In this document: positions 8,600 to 17,670 of the stretch, in pieces | Numbering within the stretch: the first letter of the stretch is position 1 | Layout: each line of letters begins with the position of its first letter | Assembly: GCF_029338515.1 (NCBI RefSeq) | Contig: NZ_CP119988.1 | Location: 2,232,001 to 2,296,000, forward strand | Direction of reading: 5' to 3' | DNA length: 64,000 nucleotides | Source: Haloglomus litoreum | GTDB taxonomy: Archaea; Halobacteriota; Halobacteria; Halobacteriales; Haloarculaceae | Made by a program: the position numbers and the translations under genes | The notes under the pieces: model-generated | What the model was told of the DNA's origin: nothing | What the model saw: only the letters and a program-made list of their open reading frames with translations | Databases searched by the model: none

Positions 8600-9750
8600 C
8601 AGTACCCCGTGAGCCCGACACCCTCGCCGATATCCTCGATGATACCCTCCTGGTTCTCGACGAGTTGCTGGTAGTCGACCTGGAACTGGGTCTCCTCGTA
8701 TCGGGACTGGGCCGGGAACTCCTCGGGCATCTCCAGTTCGGGCGCCCGGATGGGACGGACGTAGGCGTCGAGGAACTTCTTCTGTCCCTCCAGCGAGAGG
8801 ACGTAGTCCATGAACAGCTTGCAGGCCTCGGGGTTCGGCGCACCCTTCAGCATCCCGTAGCCGTACGGCTGGTTGAACGCCCCCTTCTCGCCGTTCGGGC
8901 CGGTGAGAAGCTTCACACCGACCTTGTCCTCGGAGATGGCGTCCGCGTTGTACTTCAGGTCCAGCCCCGTGTAGTCGTACTCGACGAACGTCGTCACCTC
9001 GCCCTTCGTGAACTTCTGCTCGACGTTGCCCGCGAAGACCGCGCCCTTGTCCTTCATCTCGGTGTAGTAGTCGATGACGGGCTGGACGTCGTCGAGCGAC
9101 CCGCCGTAGGCGTTGTTGATCGAGAGGGCGCCCGCCAGCCCGACGGCGGCGTTGGGCGGCTGGAACTGGGTGTTGGCCGCGATCTCCTCGCGCTTCAGGT
9201 CCTCCCAGGTCTCGGGCGGCTCCAGGCCCTTCTCCTCGTAGAGGTCCTTCCGGTAGGTGACCGTCGTGGTCATCCGTCGGGTCGCGGTCATATGGCCGTT
9301 GTCCGTCTTGAGCTTGTCCGGCACCTTCTCCCAGCCCTTCGGCTTGTACGCCTGGGTGAGCCCGTCCTGCATCGCGAGGATGCCGAACGTGTAGCCGCCG
9401 TTGTAGGCGGAGTGGGTGGGGTCCTGGGCGTTCGACCGGAGGTTCGACAGGGCCTCCCCGGAGGAGCGCTGGTCGTCGTTCAGCGCCACGCCGTACTGGT
9501 TCTGGAACGCCTCCATCAGCGCACCCCAGTTCGACCACCCGGTCTGGACGGCGTAGACGAACAGCTTGTCCGGGAAGTTCGACGCGTTGACGGTCTTCTG
9601 GAAGTCGCCGTGGCCGACCTCGTACTGTTCCCCACTCCCGCTGCCGCCATCGCCGCCACCCCCGCCGTCACCGCCGTCACCGGTACACCCGGCGAGTGCG
9701 GTGGTGGCTGCAGTACCGGTACCGATCAGGAACCGTCGTCTGGAAGACAT
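8599..9750 (-). CDS. Tat-exported lipoprotein, ABC transporter substrate-binding protein
   Basis: A 383-residue extracellular binding protein. The N-terminus has a twin-arginine motif (SSRRRFLIG), a short hydrophobic core and a lipobox LAGC around residue 22, then a Gly/Asp-rich linker. This indicates export folded through Tat and lipid anchoring outside the membrane. The fold resembles family-1 extracellular solute-binding proteins (YRKDLYEEKGLEPPETWEDL, NQPYGYGMLKGAPNPE, LFMDYVLSLEGQKKFLD). As first gene of the operon it follows the only clear promoter. Ligand unknown; iron, polyamine, thiamine or organophosphate are all possible. Confidence 0.92.
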   Translation of the reverse strand: MSSRRRFLIGTGTAATTALAGCTGDGGDGGGGGDGGSGSGEQYEVGHGDFQKTVNASNFPDKLFVYAVQTGWSNWGALMEAFQNQYGVALNDDQRSSGEALSNLRSNAQDPTHSAYNGGYTFGILAMQDGLTQAYKPKGWEKVPDKLKTDNGHMTATRRMTTTVTYRKDLYEEKGLEPPETWEDLKREEIAANTQFQPPNAAVGLAGALSINNAYGGSLDDVQPVIDYYTEMKDKGAVFAGNVEQKFTKGEVTTFVEYDYTGLDLKYNADAISEDKVGVKLLTGPNGEKGAFNQPYGYGMLKGAPNPEACKLFMDYVLSLEGQKKFLDAYVRPIRAPELEMPEEFPAQSRYEETQFQVDYQQLVENQEGIIEDIGEGVGLTGY

Positions 9751-10070
9751 CGAGTGAACGCTGCTGTTTCTCGAACATCAACGTATATATGAGGGTTATG
9801 TGTATGTTTCGACGGATAATATCGGTACAGCAGGAAAACATCGTTCGGTACCGTTCGGCGTCATTCTGTACCAGTCGCGGCCGTTTGGCATCGATGGGGA
9901 GCGGTACATACGCCACCGGAGCGGGACACAGACGGTCGGGCCGTCGCGAGTCCGGTGGCCCGTGAAGCCCGGTCACCGCCGAGCGGGAAGGGAGGCACGA
10001 GTTCGGTCGGGTCGCCGTGGAGGACTCGACCAGGGAGCCGTGTACTCTCCCGGGATGTACCTCCCGGGGC
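9751..10070. other. intergenic region
   Basis: This 320-base gap holds the ABC operon promoter at its left end and the 3' end of the next minus-strand gene at its right. A second AT-rich patch (GGATAATATCGG, about 9813-9824) has no start codon at a promoter-like distance. Two CTCCCGGG copies near 10050-10075 lie just past the stop of the 10071 gene. No gene is supported here. Confidence 0.6.
9783..9791 (-). promoter_or_regulatory. TATA-like promoter of the ABC transporter operon
   Basis: The stretch GTATATATG is centred about 37 bases before the ATG of the binding-protein gene, read on the minus strand. Confidence 0.5.
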
Positions 10071-10703
10071 TCACGACCCGGGCAGCAGGTCACCGAGCGC
10101 CGCGCCGATGACCATCGGGACGAGCGCGACCGACGCCTGACAGAACGAGAGCCACGGTCGCGACCAGTCGAGCCGGCCCCACGCGGTCATCGCGACGAGC
10201 GCGGTCAGGAGCGAGATGACGAGGATACCAGCCAGTCGCCGCGGGATGAATCCCAGCAGCGGTCGGTAGACGCGCACGTCCTGGAAGTCGGCGACGTAGA
10301 GGATGCCGATGGTGAGGGCCACGGACGCCCCGAGCGTCCCGACCAGCGCGAGGGGGTTGGCGGCGACGAACGTGCCGACCTCCAGCGTGCCCCCCTCGAC
10401 GAACATCGGGATGCCGAACAGGAGCGCCCCCAGCAGCGCTTCGGCGGCGTCCGCGCGGTCGAACCCGTAGACCACGTTGCCGAACGGCCCCGCCTGCATC
10501 TCCCCGAGCACGAGCTTCGCACGCTCGACGGCCTCGCGCTCCTCGGGGTCGTCGACGGTGCCAGCCAGTGCCTCCAGTTCGTCGAGTACGTCGCTGGCGG
10601 TCGGCGGTGGGTCCCCGAGGGGCCGCGGCGGGAGCTCCTCGCCGGCCGTCGCCGCATCGGCGGACCCGCCGGTCGGTGGGTCAGCGTCGGGGTCCTCGGC
10701 CAT
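10071..10703 (-). CDS. conserved haloarchaeal integral membrane protein (DUF2391-like)
   Basis: A 210-residue protein with an acidic cytoplasmic N-terminus of about 90 residues (ELEALAGTVDDPEEREAVERA) and then about four hydrophobic segments from ALLGALLFGIPMFVEGG to ALVPMVIGAALGDLLPG. The arrangement resembles haloarchaeal DUF2391-type membrane proteins; the family name is from memory and unverified. It starts at the ATG at 10703, one base after the TAG of the 3-hydroxyacyl-CoA dehydrogenase, so the two form an operon. No function can be assigned. Confidence 0.75.
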   Translation of the reverse strand: MAEDPDADPPTGGSADAATAGEELPPRPLGDPPPTASDVLDELEALAGTVDDPEEREAVERAKLVLGEMQAGPFGNVVYGFDRADAAEALLGALLFGIPMFVEGGTLEVGTFVAANPLALVGTLGASVALTIGILYVADFQDVRVYRPLLGFIPRRLAGILVISLLTALVAMTAWGRLDWSRPWLSFCQASVALVPMVIGAALGDLLPGS

Positions 10704-10704
10704 C

Positions 10705-11592
10705 CTACGCCTCGTCGACGGGTCGGACGGCCTCGCCGTCCTCCCAGACGTAGAACCCGCGGCCCGACTTCTGGCCGAGGTGACCCGCTCGGACCTTCCG
10801 GCGGAGGATCTCGGGGGGCCGGAACCGCTCGCCCAGTTCCTCGCGGAGGTGTTCGAGGATGTCCAGCCGCACGTCCAGCCCGACCACGTCCGAGAGCTCC
10901 AGCGGCCCCATGGGGTGCCGGTAGCCCAGTTCCATCGCCGCGTCGATGTCGGCCGTCGCGGCGGCACCGGTCTCCAGCATCCGCATCGCCTCGGCGCCCA
11001 GCGTCACGCCGAGCCGCGAGGAGGCGAACCCAGGTGCGTCTCGGACGACGACGGCCTCCTTCTCCAGGGACTCGACGAACCGGACGGCGTGCTCGCGGGC
11101 GGTGTCGCTCGTCTGTTCGGCGGTCACCACCTCGACCAGCCCCATCACGTAGGCCGGGTTGAAGAAGTGGAGTCCGCAGAACCGCGACGGGTCGTCGAGC
11201 GAGGCGGCGAGTTCCGTCACCGGGAGCGAGGAGGTGTTCGACGTGATGAGCGCGTCCTCGCCGACGGCGGCCACGGCCTCGTCGAGGACGCTGGTCTTGA
11301 GGTCGAGGTCCTCGGGCACGGCCTCGATGACGATGCTCGCGTCGGCGCAGTCGTCCAGGTCCGTGGTCGTGCGCACCCGCTCGCGCGCGGCGGCGGCCGT
11401 GTCGGCGTCGAGCTTGTCCCGCTCGACGGCCCCCGAGATGGTCCCGTCGACGGCCTCGGCCGCCGCCACCAGTACGTCCTCGTCCACGTCCCGCATCGTC
11501 ACGTCGTGGCCGACGACCGCCGCCGCATGGGCGATTCCACGACCCATCGTGCCCGCACCGAGGATGGCGACGTGCTCCGTGTTGCCTGTCAT
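10705..11592 (-). CDS. 3-hydroxyacyl-CoA dehydrogenase
   Basis: A 295-residue NAD-dependent enzyme. The Rossmann motif GAGTMGRGIA is near residues 10-19, and TSNTSSLPVTEL with LHFFNPAYVM carries the catalytic Ser/His region. The C-terminal helical domain has YRHPMGPLELSDVVGLD. It oxidises L-3-hydroxyacyl-CoA in beta-oxidation or related butanoate routes. A GTG at 11598 is in frame, but ATG 11592 has a GGAGG at good spacing (11600-11604) and is preferred. The nearby BAAT-like acyl-CoA hydrolase, divergently transcribed, supports a fatty-acyl-CoA context. Confidence 0.92.
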   Translation of the reverse strand: MTGNTEHVAILGAGTMGRGIAHAAAVVGHDVTMRDVDEDVLVAAAEAVDGTISGAVERDKLDADTAAAARERVRTTTDLDDCADASIVIEAVPEDLDLKTSVLDEAVAAVGEDALITSNTSSLPVTELAASLDDPSRFCGLHFFNPAYVMGLVEVVTAEQTSDTAREHAVRFVESLEKEAVVVRDAPGFASSRLGVTLGAEAMRMLETGAAATADIDAAMELGYRHPMGPLELSDVVGLDVRLDILEHLREELGERFRPPEILRRKVRAGHLGQKSGRGFYVWEDGEAVRPVDEA

Positions 11593-11710
11593 GCTCACCT
11601 CCGCGAGCGGCGCCCGGTTAAGCGTTCGGCGGGGCCCGTTGGCACTGCCCCCGGGCCCAGTGCCGCAAGATTCTTGTGCCGCGGTTTCGACTCCTTGAGC
11701 AAGTATAATT

Positions 11711-11738
11711 CATATAATCCATCGACAAGATTAATATC
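11711..11738 (+). promoter_or_regulatory. AT-rich promoter region of the acyl-CoA hydrolase gene
   Basis: Two TATA-like stretches, CATATAATCC (11711-11720) and GATTAATATC (11729-11738), precede the ATG at 11756 by about 40 and 22 bases. They lie in the divergent gap next to the dehydrogenase gene. Confidence 0.45.
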
Positions 11739-11755
11739 TCGCAGTTTCTTTCCCC

Positions 11756-13048
11756 ATGTCCGGAGTTGACGCTCTGGAACCCACGATGAACGGGAACGAA
11801 CACACGGACGGCGAGATCGGGAGCGGTCAGGCGCTACGAATCGAGGCCCCGGACCGGAGCCCGAACGACGAGGCGATCCCGGTCCGCGTCACGGGTGCGC
11901 CGGCGGGGGTGACCGTCGAGTTCACGGCCACGCTCGTCGACAACGAGGGCGTGGAGTGGACCTCGTCTGCGACCTTCGACGCGGGGGGCGGCGGGACGGT
12001 CGACCTCACCGAGGACGCACCCGAGACGGGCAGCTACGACGGGGTGGCGCCGATGGGCTGGCTCTGGTCGATGCGGACGGACGCCGAGGCGCGGTTCGCG
12101 AGTCTCGGTGCCAGCCCGACGTTCGAGGTCGACCTGCAGGCCAGCACCGGGGAAACGACAGCCGAGCGCACCATCATGAGGGTGGTGTACGACGAGGGTG
12201 TCGAAGCGACCGACATCGAGCATCCCGACCTTGTGGGCCAGTTGTTCGTCCCGCCCGGGGACGGCCCGCACCCGGCGGTGCTGAACCTGCACGGGTCCGC
12301 CGGGCCGGGGTCGGAGCGGTTCGGCCGGGCGCTCGCGACACACGGCTTCCTCGTCTGTTCGCTGCAGTACTTCGGCGACACGGAGCCGCTTCCGGACGGC
12401 CTGGCGCGGGTGCCGCTCTCGTACTTCGACGCGGCCACCGAGTGGCTCCGGGAGCGGCCGGCAGCCAGGGGCGACCGGCTGGGCGTCGTGGGCGCCTCCC
12501 GCGGCGCGGAGCTCGCGCTCCTCCTCGGGGCCCGGCGCGACTGGGTCGGGCCCGTCGTCTCCTACGCCGGCAGCGGCGTCGTCTGGGACACGCCCGACGG
12601 GACGCCGGCGTGGGTCGCCGACGGCGAGGCCGTCCCGCACCTCTCGGGCGAGGGACCACCCGAGCGGACCGACGACGGCGAGGTCGTCACCCGGCCCGTG
12701 CTGGAGCGGGGCTTCGAGAACGCGTCCGAGGAGGAACGCCGGGCGGCCACCATCGCCGTCGAGGCCGTCGACGGGCCCGTTCTCCTGCTCTCCGGCGGTG
12801 CTGACCGGGTGTGGCCTGCACGACGACTCTCCGCGGTGGCGGTCGAGCGGCTGGAGCGCCACGAGTTCCCCCACGCCTTCGACCACCTGACCTACGACGG
12901 CTGCGGCCACCTCGTCGGGGTTCCGTACGTCCCGCTCTCGGGCGTCGAGGCGGGAGACGTGACCGCTCGCGCCACCGCCCGGGCCGCGGCGGACTCCTGG
13001 CCGCGGGTGCTGGAGTGTCTGGAGCGAGGGCTGGGGGACTGGAACTGA
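11756..13048 (+). CDS. BAAT/acyl-CoA thioester hydrolase family protein
   Basis: A 430-residue two-domain protein. Residues about 25-150 form an immunoglobulin-like domain (VTVEFTATLVDNEGVEW, DGVAPMGWLWSM) as in the N-domain of bile-acid-CoA:amino acid acyltransferase and acyl-CoA thioesterases. The rest is an alpha/beta hydrolase with nucleophile S248 in VGASRGAEL, D350 in GGADRVWP and H385 in CGHLVG. Ser rather than Cys as nucleophile favours hydrolysis over amino-acid transfer. An alternative ATG at 11786 would remove ten residues. Likely role: acyl-CoA hydrolysis in the cytoplasm; no export signal is seen. Confidence 0.85.
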   Translation: MSGVDALEPTMNGNEHTDGEIGSGQALRIEAPDRSPNDEAIPVRVTGAPAGVTVEFTATLVDNEGVEWTSSATFDAGGGGTVDLTEDAPETGSYDGVAPMGWLWSMRTDAEARFASLGASPTFEVDLQASTGETTAERTIMRVVYDEGVEATDIEHPDLVGQLFVPPGDGPHPAVLNLHGSAGPGSERFGRALATHGFLVCSLQYFGDTEPLPDGLARVPLSYFDAATEWLRERPAARGDRLGVVGASRGAELALLLGARRDWVGPVVSYAGSGVVWDTPDGTPAWVADGEAVPHLSGEGPPERTDDGEVVTRPVLERGFENASEEERRAATIAVEAVDGPVLLLSGGADRVWPARRLSAVAVERLERHEFPHAFDHLTYDGCGHLVGVPYVPLSGVEAGDVTARATARAAADSWPRVLECLERGLGDWN

Positions 13049-13097
13049 CGACGAGCGTGGAGACGAACCGACGCGACAGGTCCGGGTCCCCTCGCGG

Positions 13098-15551
13098 TCA
13101 GTCCGAATCGGCGTTGGCGATGGCCCCGAGCACGTCGTCCAGTATCATCGTCCCCGTCAGGGTGTCCAGCGGGTCGTTGTTGTTCCCGCAGTGCTCGCTC
13201 ATCACGCACATCGGGCAGCCGCGCCGGCGGCCACAGTCGCAGTCGGCGATGTGCTCGCGGGTGCGCTCGGCCAGCGTCGCGAACCCCTCGTAGATGGCCT
13301 TCGAGAAGCCGATGCCGCCGTCGATGCCGTCGTGGACGAACCAGACCGGGCCCGGGACCGTCTCGTGCTGGTGGGCCAGCGTCGACAGGCCGCCGATGTC
13401 GGCGTTGTCGATGAGCAGCTCCAGCGGCGCGAGCCCGATGACGCCGTGCTCGGCGGCGTGCAGGCCGCCGCCGTACGTGTACCGCTCCTCCTCGGTCGGC
13501 ACGGCAGCGTCCCGTTCGGACCGCTCGCTCGGCTGGAGCAGGGGCTCGTCGAGTCGAGCCAGCGTCCGGTGCATGTGGTCGGCCGGGAGCGACACCCACA
13601 GCAGCTCCGTTCGGAGGTTCAGCGGCGGCGTGCCTGTCGGGAGGGGCCCCCGGACGACCTCCCCGGTGAACACGTCCCGGACGAGGTAGCTATCGTAGCT
13701 GATGCGGACGGTCCCCTCGCCGAAGTAGAGGTCGTACTCCCCAGCCAGCGGCGTGTGGTCACGCACCTCGAGGTCCACGATGCGCTTGGTCGAGGTGGTC
13801 TGCGTGTACTCTCGGGTGTCGGTCTCCCGGACGGTGATGGTCGGGTGGTGACCGTCCTCGTCGACGTCGACCACCTCGTACTCCTGGCCGGCGTGGAGGA
13901 ACAGCGCGCCCTCGTGGTAGTCCCGGTACGCGCGTTCCTCGGCGACGGGGTCGTGGTCGATGTCGCCGTCCTCGCAGACGACGGTGAACTCGGTCCCGCC
14001 GGTGCCGTACAGCGAGATGCGACCCTGCGGCCGCGGGGCGCCCGTGTAGGTGACGCCGCCGGCGTCGAGCGAGGCGGTCGCCTCCAGGAGGCCGGCATCC
14101 TGCCACATCCCGACCATCTCGCGGAACCGCTCCTCGTCGCCGAGGAACGCGGCGTCCTCGGCCCGGAGCGGTCGCTCGGACGCCGCCGCCAGCAGGTGGT
14201 CCGCGTAGACACGGTCGTTGTCGACGGAGACGACGGCGTCCTCGACCTCGTCGCTCGCGAAGAGGTAGCCGGGGTTGTCGAAGATGTAGGCGTCCATCGC
14301 GTCCATCCCGCCGACCAGGACCGACAGCGCGTCGCTCGTTCCGCGGCCGGCGCGGCCGACCTGCTGCCAGAAGGACTGCTTCGTCCCCGGGTAGCCGGCC
14401 GTGACCGTCGCGTCGACGGAGCCGATGTCGATGCCGAGTTCGAGCGCGTTCGTCGTCGGCACGGCGTCGACGACCCCCTCCTTGAGCTTCGTCTCTACCG
14501 CCCGCCGCTCCCGCTTGCCCAGGCCCGCGTGGTACGGGTCCGTCGTGACGTGGCGGCCCGACCGATTGTCGCGTGCGGCCCGGCCGATCTGCTTGGCCGC
14601 GATCTCGGTCCCCTGTCTCGCGCTGCAGAACTGGAGCGTCTGGACACCGTTCGCGGCGAGGTGGGCCGTGACCGAGGCGGCCTCGGCGCCGGTCGAGCGC
14701 CGCGCCTGCTCGAAGTCGGCCAGCGGGTCCGCCGCGTCGTCGTCCAGCTGTGCCTCGTCCAGCGGCGGCTCCCAGAGCACGATGTCGCGGGCGCCCCGGG
14801 GCGAGCCGTCCTCCTCGACCACGCGGAACTCGGCGCCCGTGAGCTGGCTGGCGTGGTGCGAGGGGTTGCCGATGGTGGCCGTCGTCATCACGAACTGCGG
14901 GTCGGCGTCGTAGTGGTCGAGGAGCCGCCGGAGCCGCCGGAGGATGAACGCGACGTGTGTCCCCGTGACGCCGCTGTACTCGTGGCCCTCGTCGATGACG
15001 ACCAGTTCGAGGTTGCTGTAGAAGCGATGCCAGCCCCGGTCCCGGTTGTGCCGCGGGAGGTAGACGTTCAGTCCCGCCGGGTTCGTGAGGACGACGTTCG
15101 CCTCCTCGCGGATGCGCCGTTTCCGGTCGCTGTCGGTGTCGCCGTCGTAGACGCCGATGTGGGCGTCGAGTCCCCATTCGCCGCGTAGCAGGTCGTTGAG
15201 CGCCGCCTCCTGGTCCCGGGCCAGCGCCTTCATCGGGAAGAGACACAGCGCCGTCGCATCGGGGTCGTCGAGGTGGTTGCGCGCCATCTGGAGCGCGTAG
15301 ATCCACGTCTTCCCCGACGAGGTGCTGGTGGTGGCGACGACGTTCTCGCCGTCGGCCAGGTGCGCCAGTGCCTCCGCCTGGTGGGTGTACAGGTCGGATC
15401 CGAGACGGCCCGCCAGCTCCGGGTGCAGGACCTCCGACGGCGGGACGAACTCCCCGTCGCGCTCGTCGAGGCGCTCGCTGTGTCGGACCTGCTCCCGGTA
15501 GTCGGGGTAGCTCGCTTCGAGGGCGTCCTGCGAGAGGATGTCGTCGTGCAT
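13098..15551 (-). CDS. superfamily 2 helicase with DUF1998 zinc domain (MrfA/YprA/Hrq1-like)
   Basis: An 817-residue DEAD/DEAH-type helicase: Q-motif-like LYTHQAEAL, Walker A TSTSSGKT (75-82), box II DEGHEYSG (about 187-194), TTATIGNP as motif III, and motif VI QQVGRAGRG. The C-terminus has the four-Cys cluster of DUF1998 (CDCGRRRGCPMCVMSEHCG). This is the architecture of Bacillus MrfA/YprA and eukaryotic Hrq1, which unwind damaged DNA. It lies 2 bases after an RNase-H-fold exonuclease gene, the arrangement of the bacterial mitomycin-repair pair MrfA-MrfB. The longer upstream frame overlaps that gene and is a shadow. Confidence 0.9.
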   Translation of the reverse strand: MHDDILSQDALEASYPDYREQVRHSERLDERDGEFVPPSEVLHPELAGRLGSDLYTHQAEALAHLADGENVVATTSTSSGKTWIYALQMARNHLDDPDATALCLFPMKALARDQEAALNDLLRGEWGLDAHIGVYDGDTDSDRKRRIREEANVVLTNPAGLNVYLPRHNRDRGWHRFYSNLELVVIDEGHEYSGVTGTHVAFILRRLRRLLDHYDADPQFVMTTATIGNPSHHASQLTGAEFRVVEEDGSPRGARDIVLWEPPLDEAQLDDDAADPLADFEQARRSTGAEAASVTAHLAANGVQTLQFCSARQGTEIAAKQIGRAARDNRSGRHVTTDPYHAGLGKRERRAVETKLKEGVVDAVPTTNALELGIDIGSVDATVTAGYPGTKQSFWQQVGRAGRGTSDALSVLVGGMDAMDAYIFDNPGYLFASDEVEDAVVSVDNDRVYADHLLAAASERPLRAEDAAFLGDEERFREMVGMWQDAGLLEATASLDAGGVTYTGAPRPQGRISLYGTGGTEFTVVCEDGDIDHDPVAEERAYRDYHEGALFLHAGQEYEVVDVDEDGHHPTITVRETDTREYTQTTSTKRIVDLEVRDHTPLAGEYDLYFGEGTVRISYDSYLVRDVFTGEVVRGPLPTGTPPLNLRTELLWVSLPADHMHRTLARLDEPLLQPSERSERDAAVPTEEERYTYGGGLHAAEHGVIGLAPLELLIDNADIGGLSTLAHQHETVPGPVWFVHDGIDGGIGFSKAIYEGFATLAERTREHIADCDCGRRRGCPMCVMSEHCGNNNDPLDTLTGTMILDDVLGAIANADSD

Positions 15552-15553
15552 GG

Positions 15554-17221
15554 TCAGGTGAAATCCGAGAGCGCGCCCTGGGTGCCGCCGTCCCCGGTAT
15601 CCGAGGTGGTGCCCGGCTCGCGTCGGGCGGCGTCGGCGAGCGCGTCGTAGATGGTCGCGAGCGCGCGGACATCGTCCTCGCAGTACCGCTCCAGGCGGTC
15701 CCAGTCGGGCTGGTCGACGCGCCGGGAGTCCTCGGCCGCCAGGTACGCCCGGCGGTAGGCGGTGTAGACCCGGGCCACGACGCCGCCGTCGATGCCCGTC
15801 GTCTCCGGGTGCCAGCCCAGCGCCTCGGCCACGGCCTCGAGCTTGTTGCTCCGCCCCGGGAGCGCGGCGTTGCCGCCGTTCCGGTCCCGGGCCCACCAGA
15901 GCAGATCGAACTGGTAGGTGTCCTCCCAGGCGTCGAGATAGCCGGGGCAGTGGTCGCAGATCTGCGTCCGCAGGACCGGGAAGTCGAAGTTGTACCCGTT
16001 CCACGCCACGAGCGGCCGGCCGCCCGCGTTGGCCTCCAGCCAGTCGAGGAACGACTCGAGATGTCCGGTGTCGCCGGGCTCGCGCTCGCGGAACGCCATG
16101 TAGTGGCCGTCGGCGCCGCCGCCGTCGAGGACGCCGACGAGCCACGCACACGAGGGTTCGAGGCCGTCGGTCTCGATGTCGACGAACACCGGCTGGCCGG
16201 ACGGGAGCGAGTCGTCACCCGTCGCGACGACGGTGTCGTGGGCCCGGGCCCTCGCGGCGGCCCGGATGCTCGTTGCTGTCGAGCGACCCAGCCCGGAGAG
16301 GTCGGCCAGTTCGTGTGGCGGCGCCTCCGCGATGTCGATGGGCGTCAGGTAGCCCGCCGCGCGGAGCGTCTCGGCCCGCTTCTCGCCGACGCCGGTGGTT
16401 CCCCGGATACCGAACGTCTCGGGGTCGACGGTCTCGACGCCGACGGCCCCGTTGCGGTAGACCTCGACGAGTGTGGCTGTCCGCACGGCCTCGTCGCCGG
16501 CACCGGCGCCGAGCGAGGCCTCCGACCGGCCGATCCCGACCAGCGAGCAGGCTCCGCCGTCAACGGTCGTCGTCGTCCGGTAGCCCGCCCGGAGCGCCGT
16601 CGAGCAGTGTGTCGTGGGGCCGGTCAGCCAGCCCTGCGGGAGCCGCGCGCGGTACGCCTCGAGGCCGTCGAACGACGTCGAGCGCCGGTACGGGTCGACG
16701 GTCAGGGAGACCGCGGTGGTGAGACAGACCCGGTGTGACGCTGTGTCGAGCGCGTCGCCGGTAGCCGCGCCGACGCCGGCATCGGTGAGGTCGTCGCCGC
16801 GACGCCCTCGTACGTCGCCGGCGCTGAGTCCGTCCGCACCATCGGGGATCGTCGCGACGAGGGTGTCGCCGGCAGCCGTGACGGACTCCGGGCGGTGCGA
16901 GCGCGACGGCGTGAGGACGGGAGCCTCGGTGTCCGGCGGGATTCCGGCGTCGACGATGCCGGCCCGGGGCTGGACCGCGACGATGGCGTCCGGTCCGACC
17001 TCGTCGAGCATCGCGGCGACGGTGTCACGGTGATACGCGGACACGAGGTCGCCCGGGAGAGCGAGGAGTCGGGCCGGTCGCCCGTTCGCCGGCGGGAGCG
17101 TCGGGGTCGGGTTGGCCGTGGGCGGCTCCCCGCCGTCCGTGACCGGGTGGTCGCCGGGCCGACCGCTCTCCGGGTTCCGACGGTCGCCTCGGTCCCGGGA
17201 ACCCCCGCTCGCGGGTGTCAT
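15554..17221 (-). CDS. DEDD-type exonuclease, RNase H-like (MrfB/YprB-like) with N-terminal extension
   Basis: A 555-residue protein. The C-terminal ~220 residues are an RNase-H-fold exonuclease: FVDIETDG (Asp and Glu ligands), WNGYNFDFPVL and YCEDDVRALATIY give a DEDD set. Before it, ELADLSGLGRSTATSIR and TTGVGEKRAETLRAAGY form helix-hairpin-helix elements for non-specific DNA binding. The first ~250 residues (starting at ATG 17221) are haloarchaea-like and unassigned. The helicase start is 2 bases beyond its stop, so the two are one transcription unit. Family knowledge: MrfB processes DNA opened by MrfA during crosslink repair. Confidence 0.87.
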   Translation of the reverse strand: MTPASGGSRDRGDRRNPESGRPGDHPVTDGGEPPTANPTPTLPPANGRPARLLALPGDLVSAYHRDTVAAMLDEVGPDAIVAVQPRAGIVDAGIPPDTEAPVLTPSRSHRPESVTAAGDTLVATIPDGADGLSAGDVRGRRGDDLTDAGVGAATGDALDTASHRVCLTTAVSLTVDPYRRSTSFDGLEAYRARLPQGWLTGPTTHCSTALRAGYRTTTTVDGGACSLVGIGRSEASLGAGAGDEAVRTATLVEVYRNGAVGVETVDPETFGIRGTTGVGEKRAETLRAAGYLTPIDIAEAPPHELADLSGLGRSTATSIRAAARARAHDTVVATGDDSLPSGQPVFVDIETDGLEPSCAWLVGVLDGGGADGHYMAFREREPGDTGHLESFLDWLEANAGGRPLVAWNGYNFDFPVLRTQICDHCPGYLDAWEDTYQFDLLWWARDRNGGNAALPGRSNKLEAVAEALGWHPETTGIDGGVVARVYTAYRRAYLAAEDSRRVDQPDWDRLERYCEDDVRALATIYDALADAARREPGTTSDTGDGGTQGALSDFT

Positions 17222-17309
17222 CCTGGTTCGCTGTTGCCGCCATGCGACAAAAGGGGTTTCGCGACCCGGGTGGAAGTGAAGCGGAGCCTTCGGCATCAGG
17301 TGTGGCCGA

Positions 17310-17579
17310 TCACTCGGGCGGGTCGTCGGGCCCGAGGTGCCCGTGCCCGACGACCAGCGCCACCGCGTTGATGCCGAGGAGTTGCGCCAGCGTGACGGCA
17401 TCGGCCGTCGTCGAAAGGCCCCGGAGCAGCAACGGGATGTAGACCGCCGGGATCACAACGGCCGTCCAGAACGCGACCGCCTGTACCCACGTCACGACAC
17501 CACGGGGGAACCTGCTCAGGAGCCGGAGCCAGCGCGCGAGCGTACCGGGCGGACCTGGAAGCGTATCGTTGTCCTGCAT
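17310..17579 (-). CDS. small membrane protein, two predicted spans
   Basis: An 89-residue protein with two hydrophobic stretches, AVAFWTAVVIPAVYIPLLL and VTLAQLLGINAVALVVG, and an acidic C-terminus (GPDDPPE). The length, composition and an ATG at 17579 support a real gene. No family is recognised. The gap before it contains CAATTG (about 39 bases upstream) and the GTAGCTAC-containing 20-mer at 17651-17670. Confidence 0.65.
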   Translation of the reverse strand: MQDNDTLPGPPGTLARWLRLLSRFPRGVVTWVQAVAFWTAVVIPAVYIPLLLRGLSTTADAVTLAQLLGINAVALVVGHGHLGPDDPPE

Positions 17580-17650
17580 TGAGGGGTCGTCCTATCGGGT
17601 AGGGTCGGGCTACTCAATTGAGGCTTCGTACCGTGTGCCCGCCGACGGTC

Positions 17651-17670
17651 CCCCGGGTAGCTACGGATAC
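17651..17670. repeat. copy 1 of the GTAGCTAC 20-mer
   Basis: CCCCGGGTAGCTACGGATAC. It differs by one base from the copy at 37571-37590. The core GTAGCTAC is a perfect palindrome. It lies 72 bases before the start of the small membrane protein gene at 17579. Confidence 0.5.

Noticed and set aside
15552-16151. Helicase frame extended to 1017 residues
   Set aside because: The added part is antisense-free shadow of the exonuclease gene in another phase and lacks helicase motifs.
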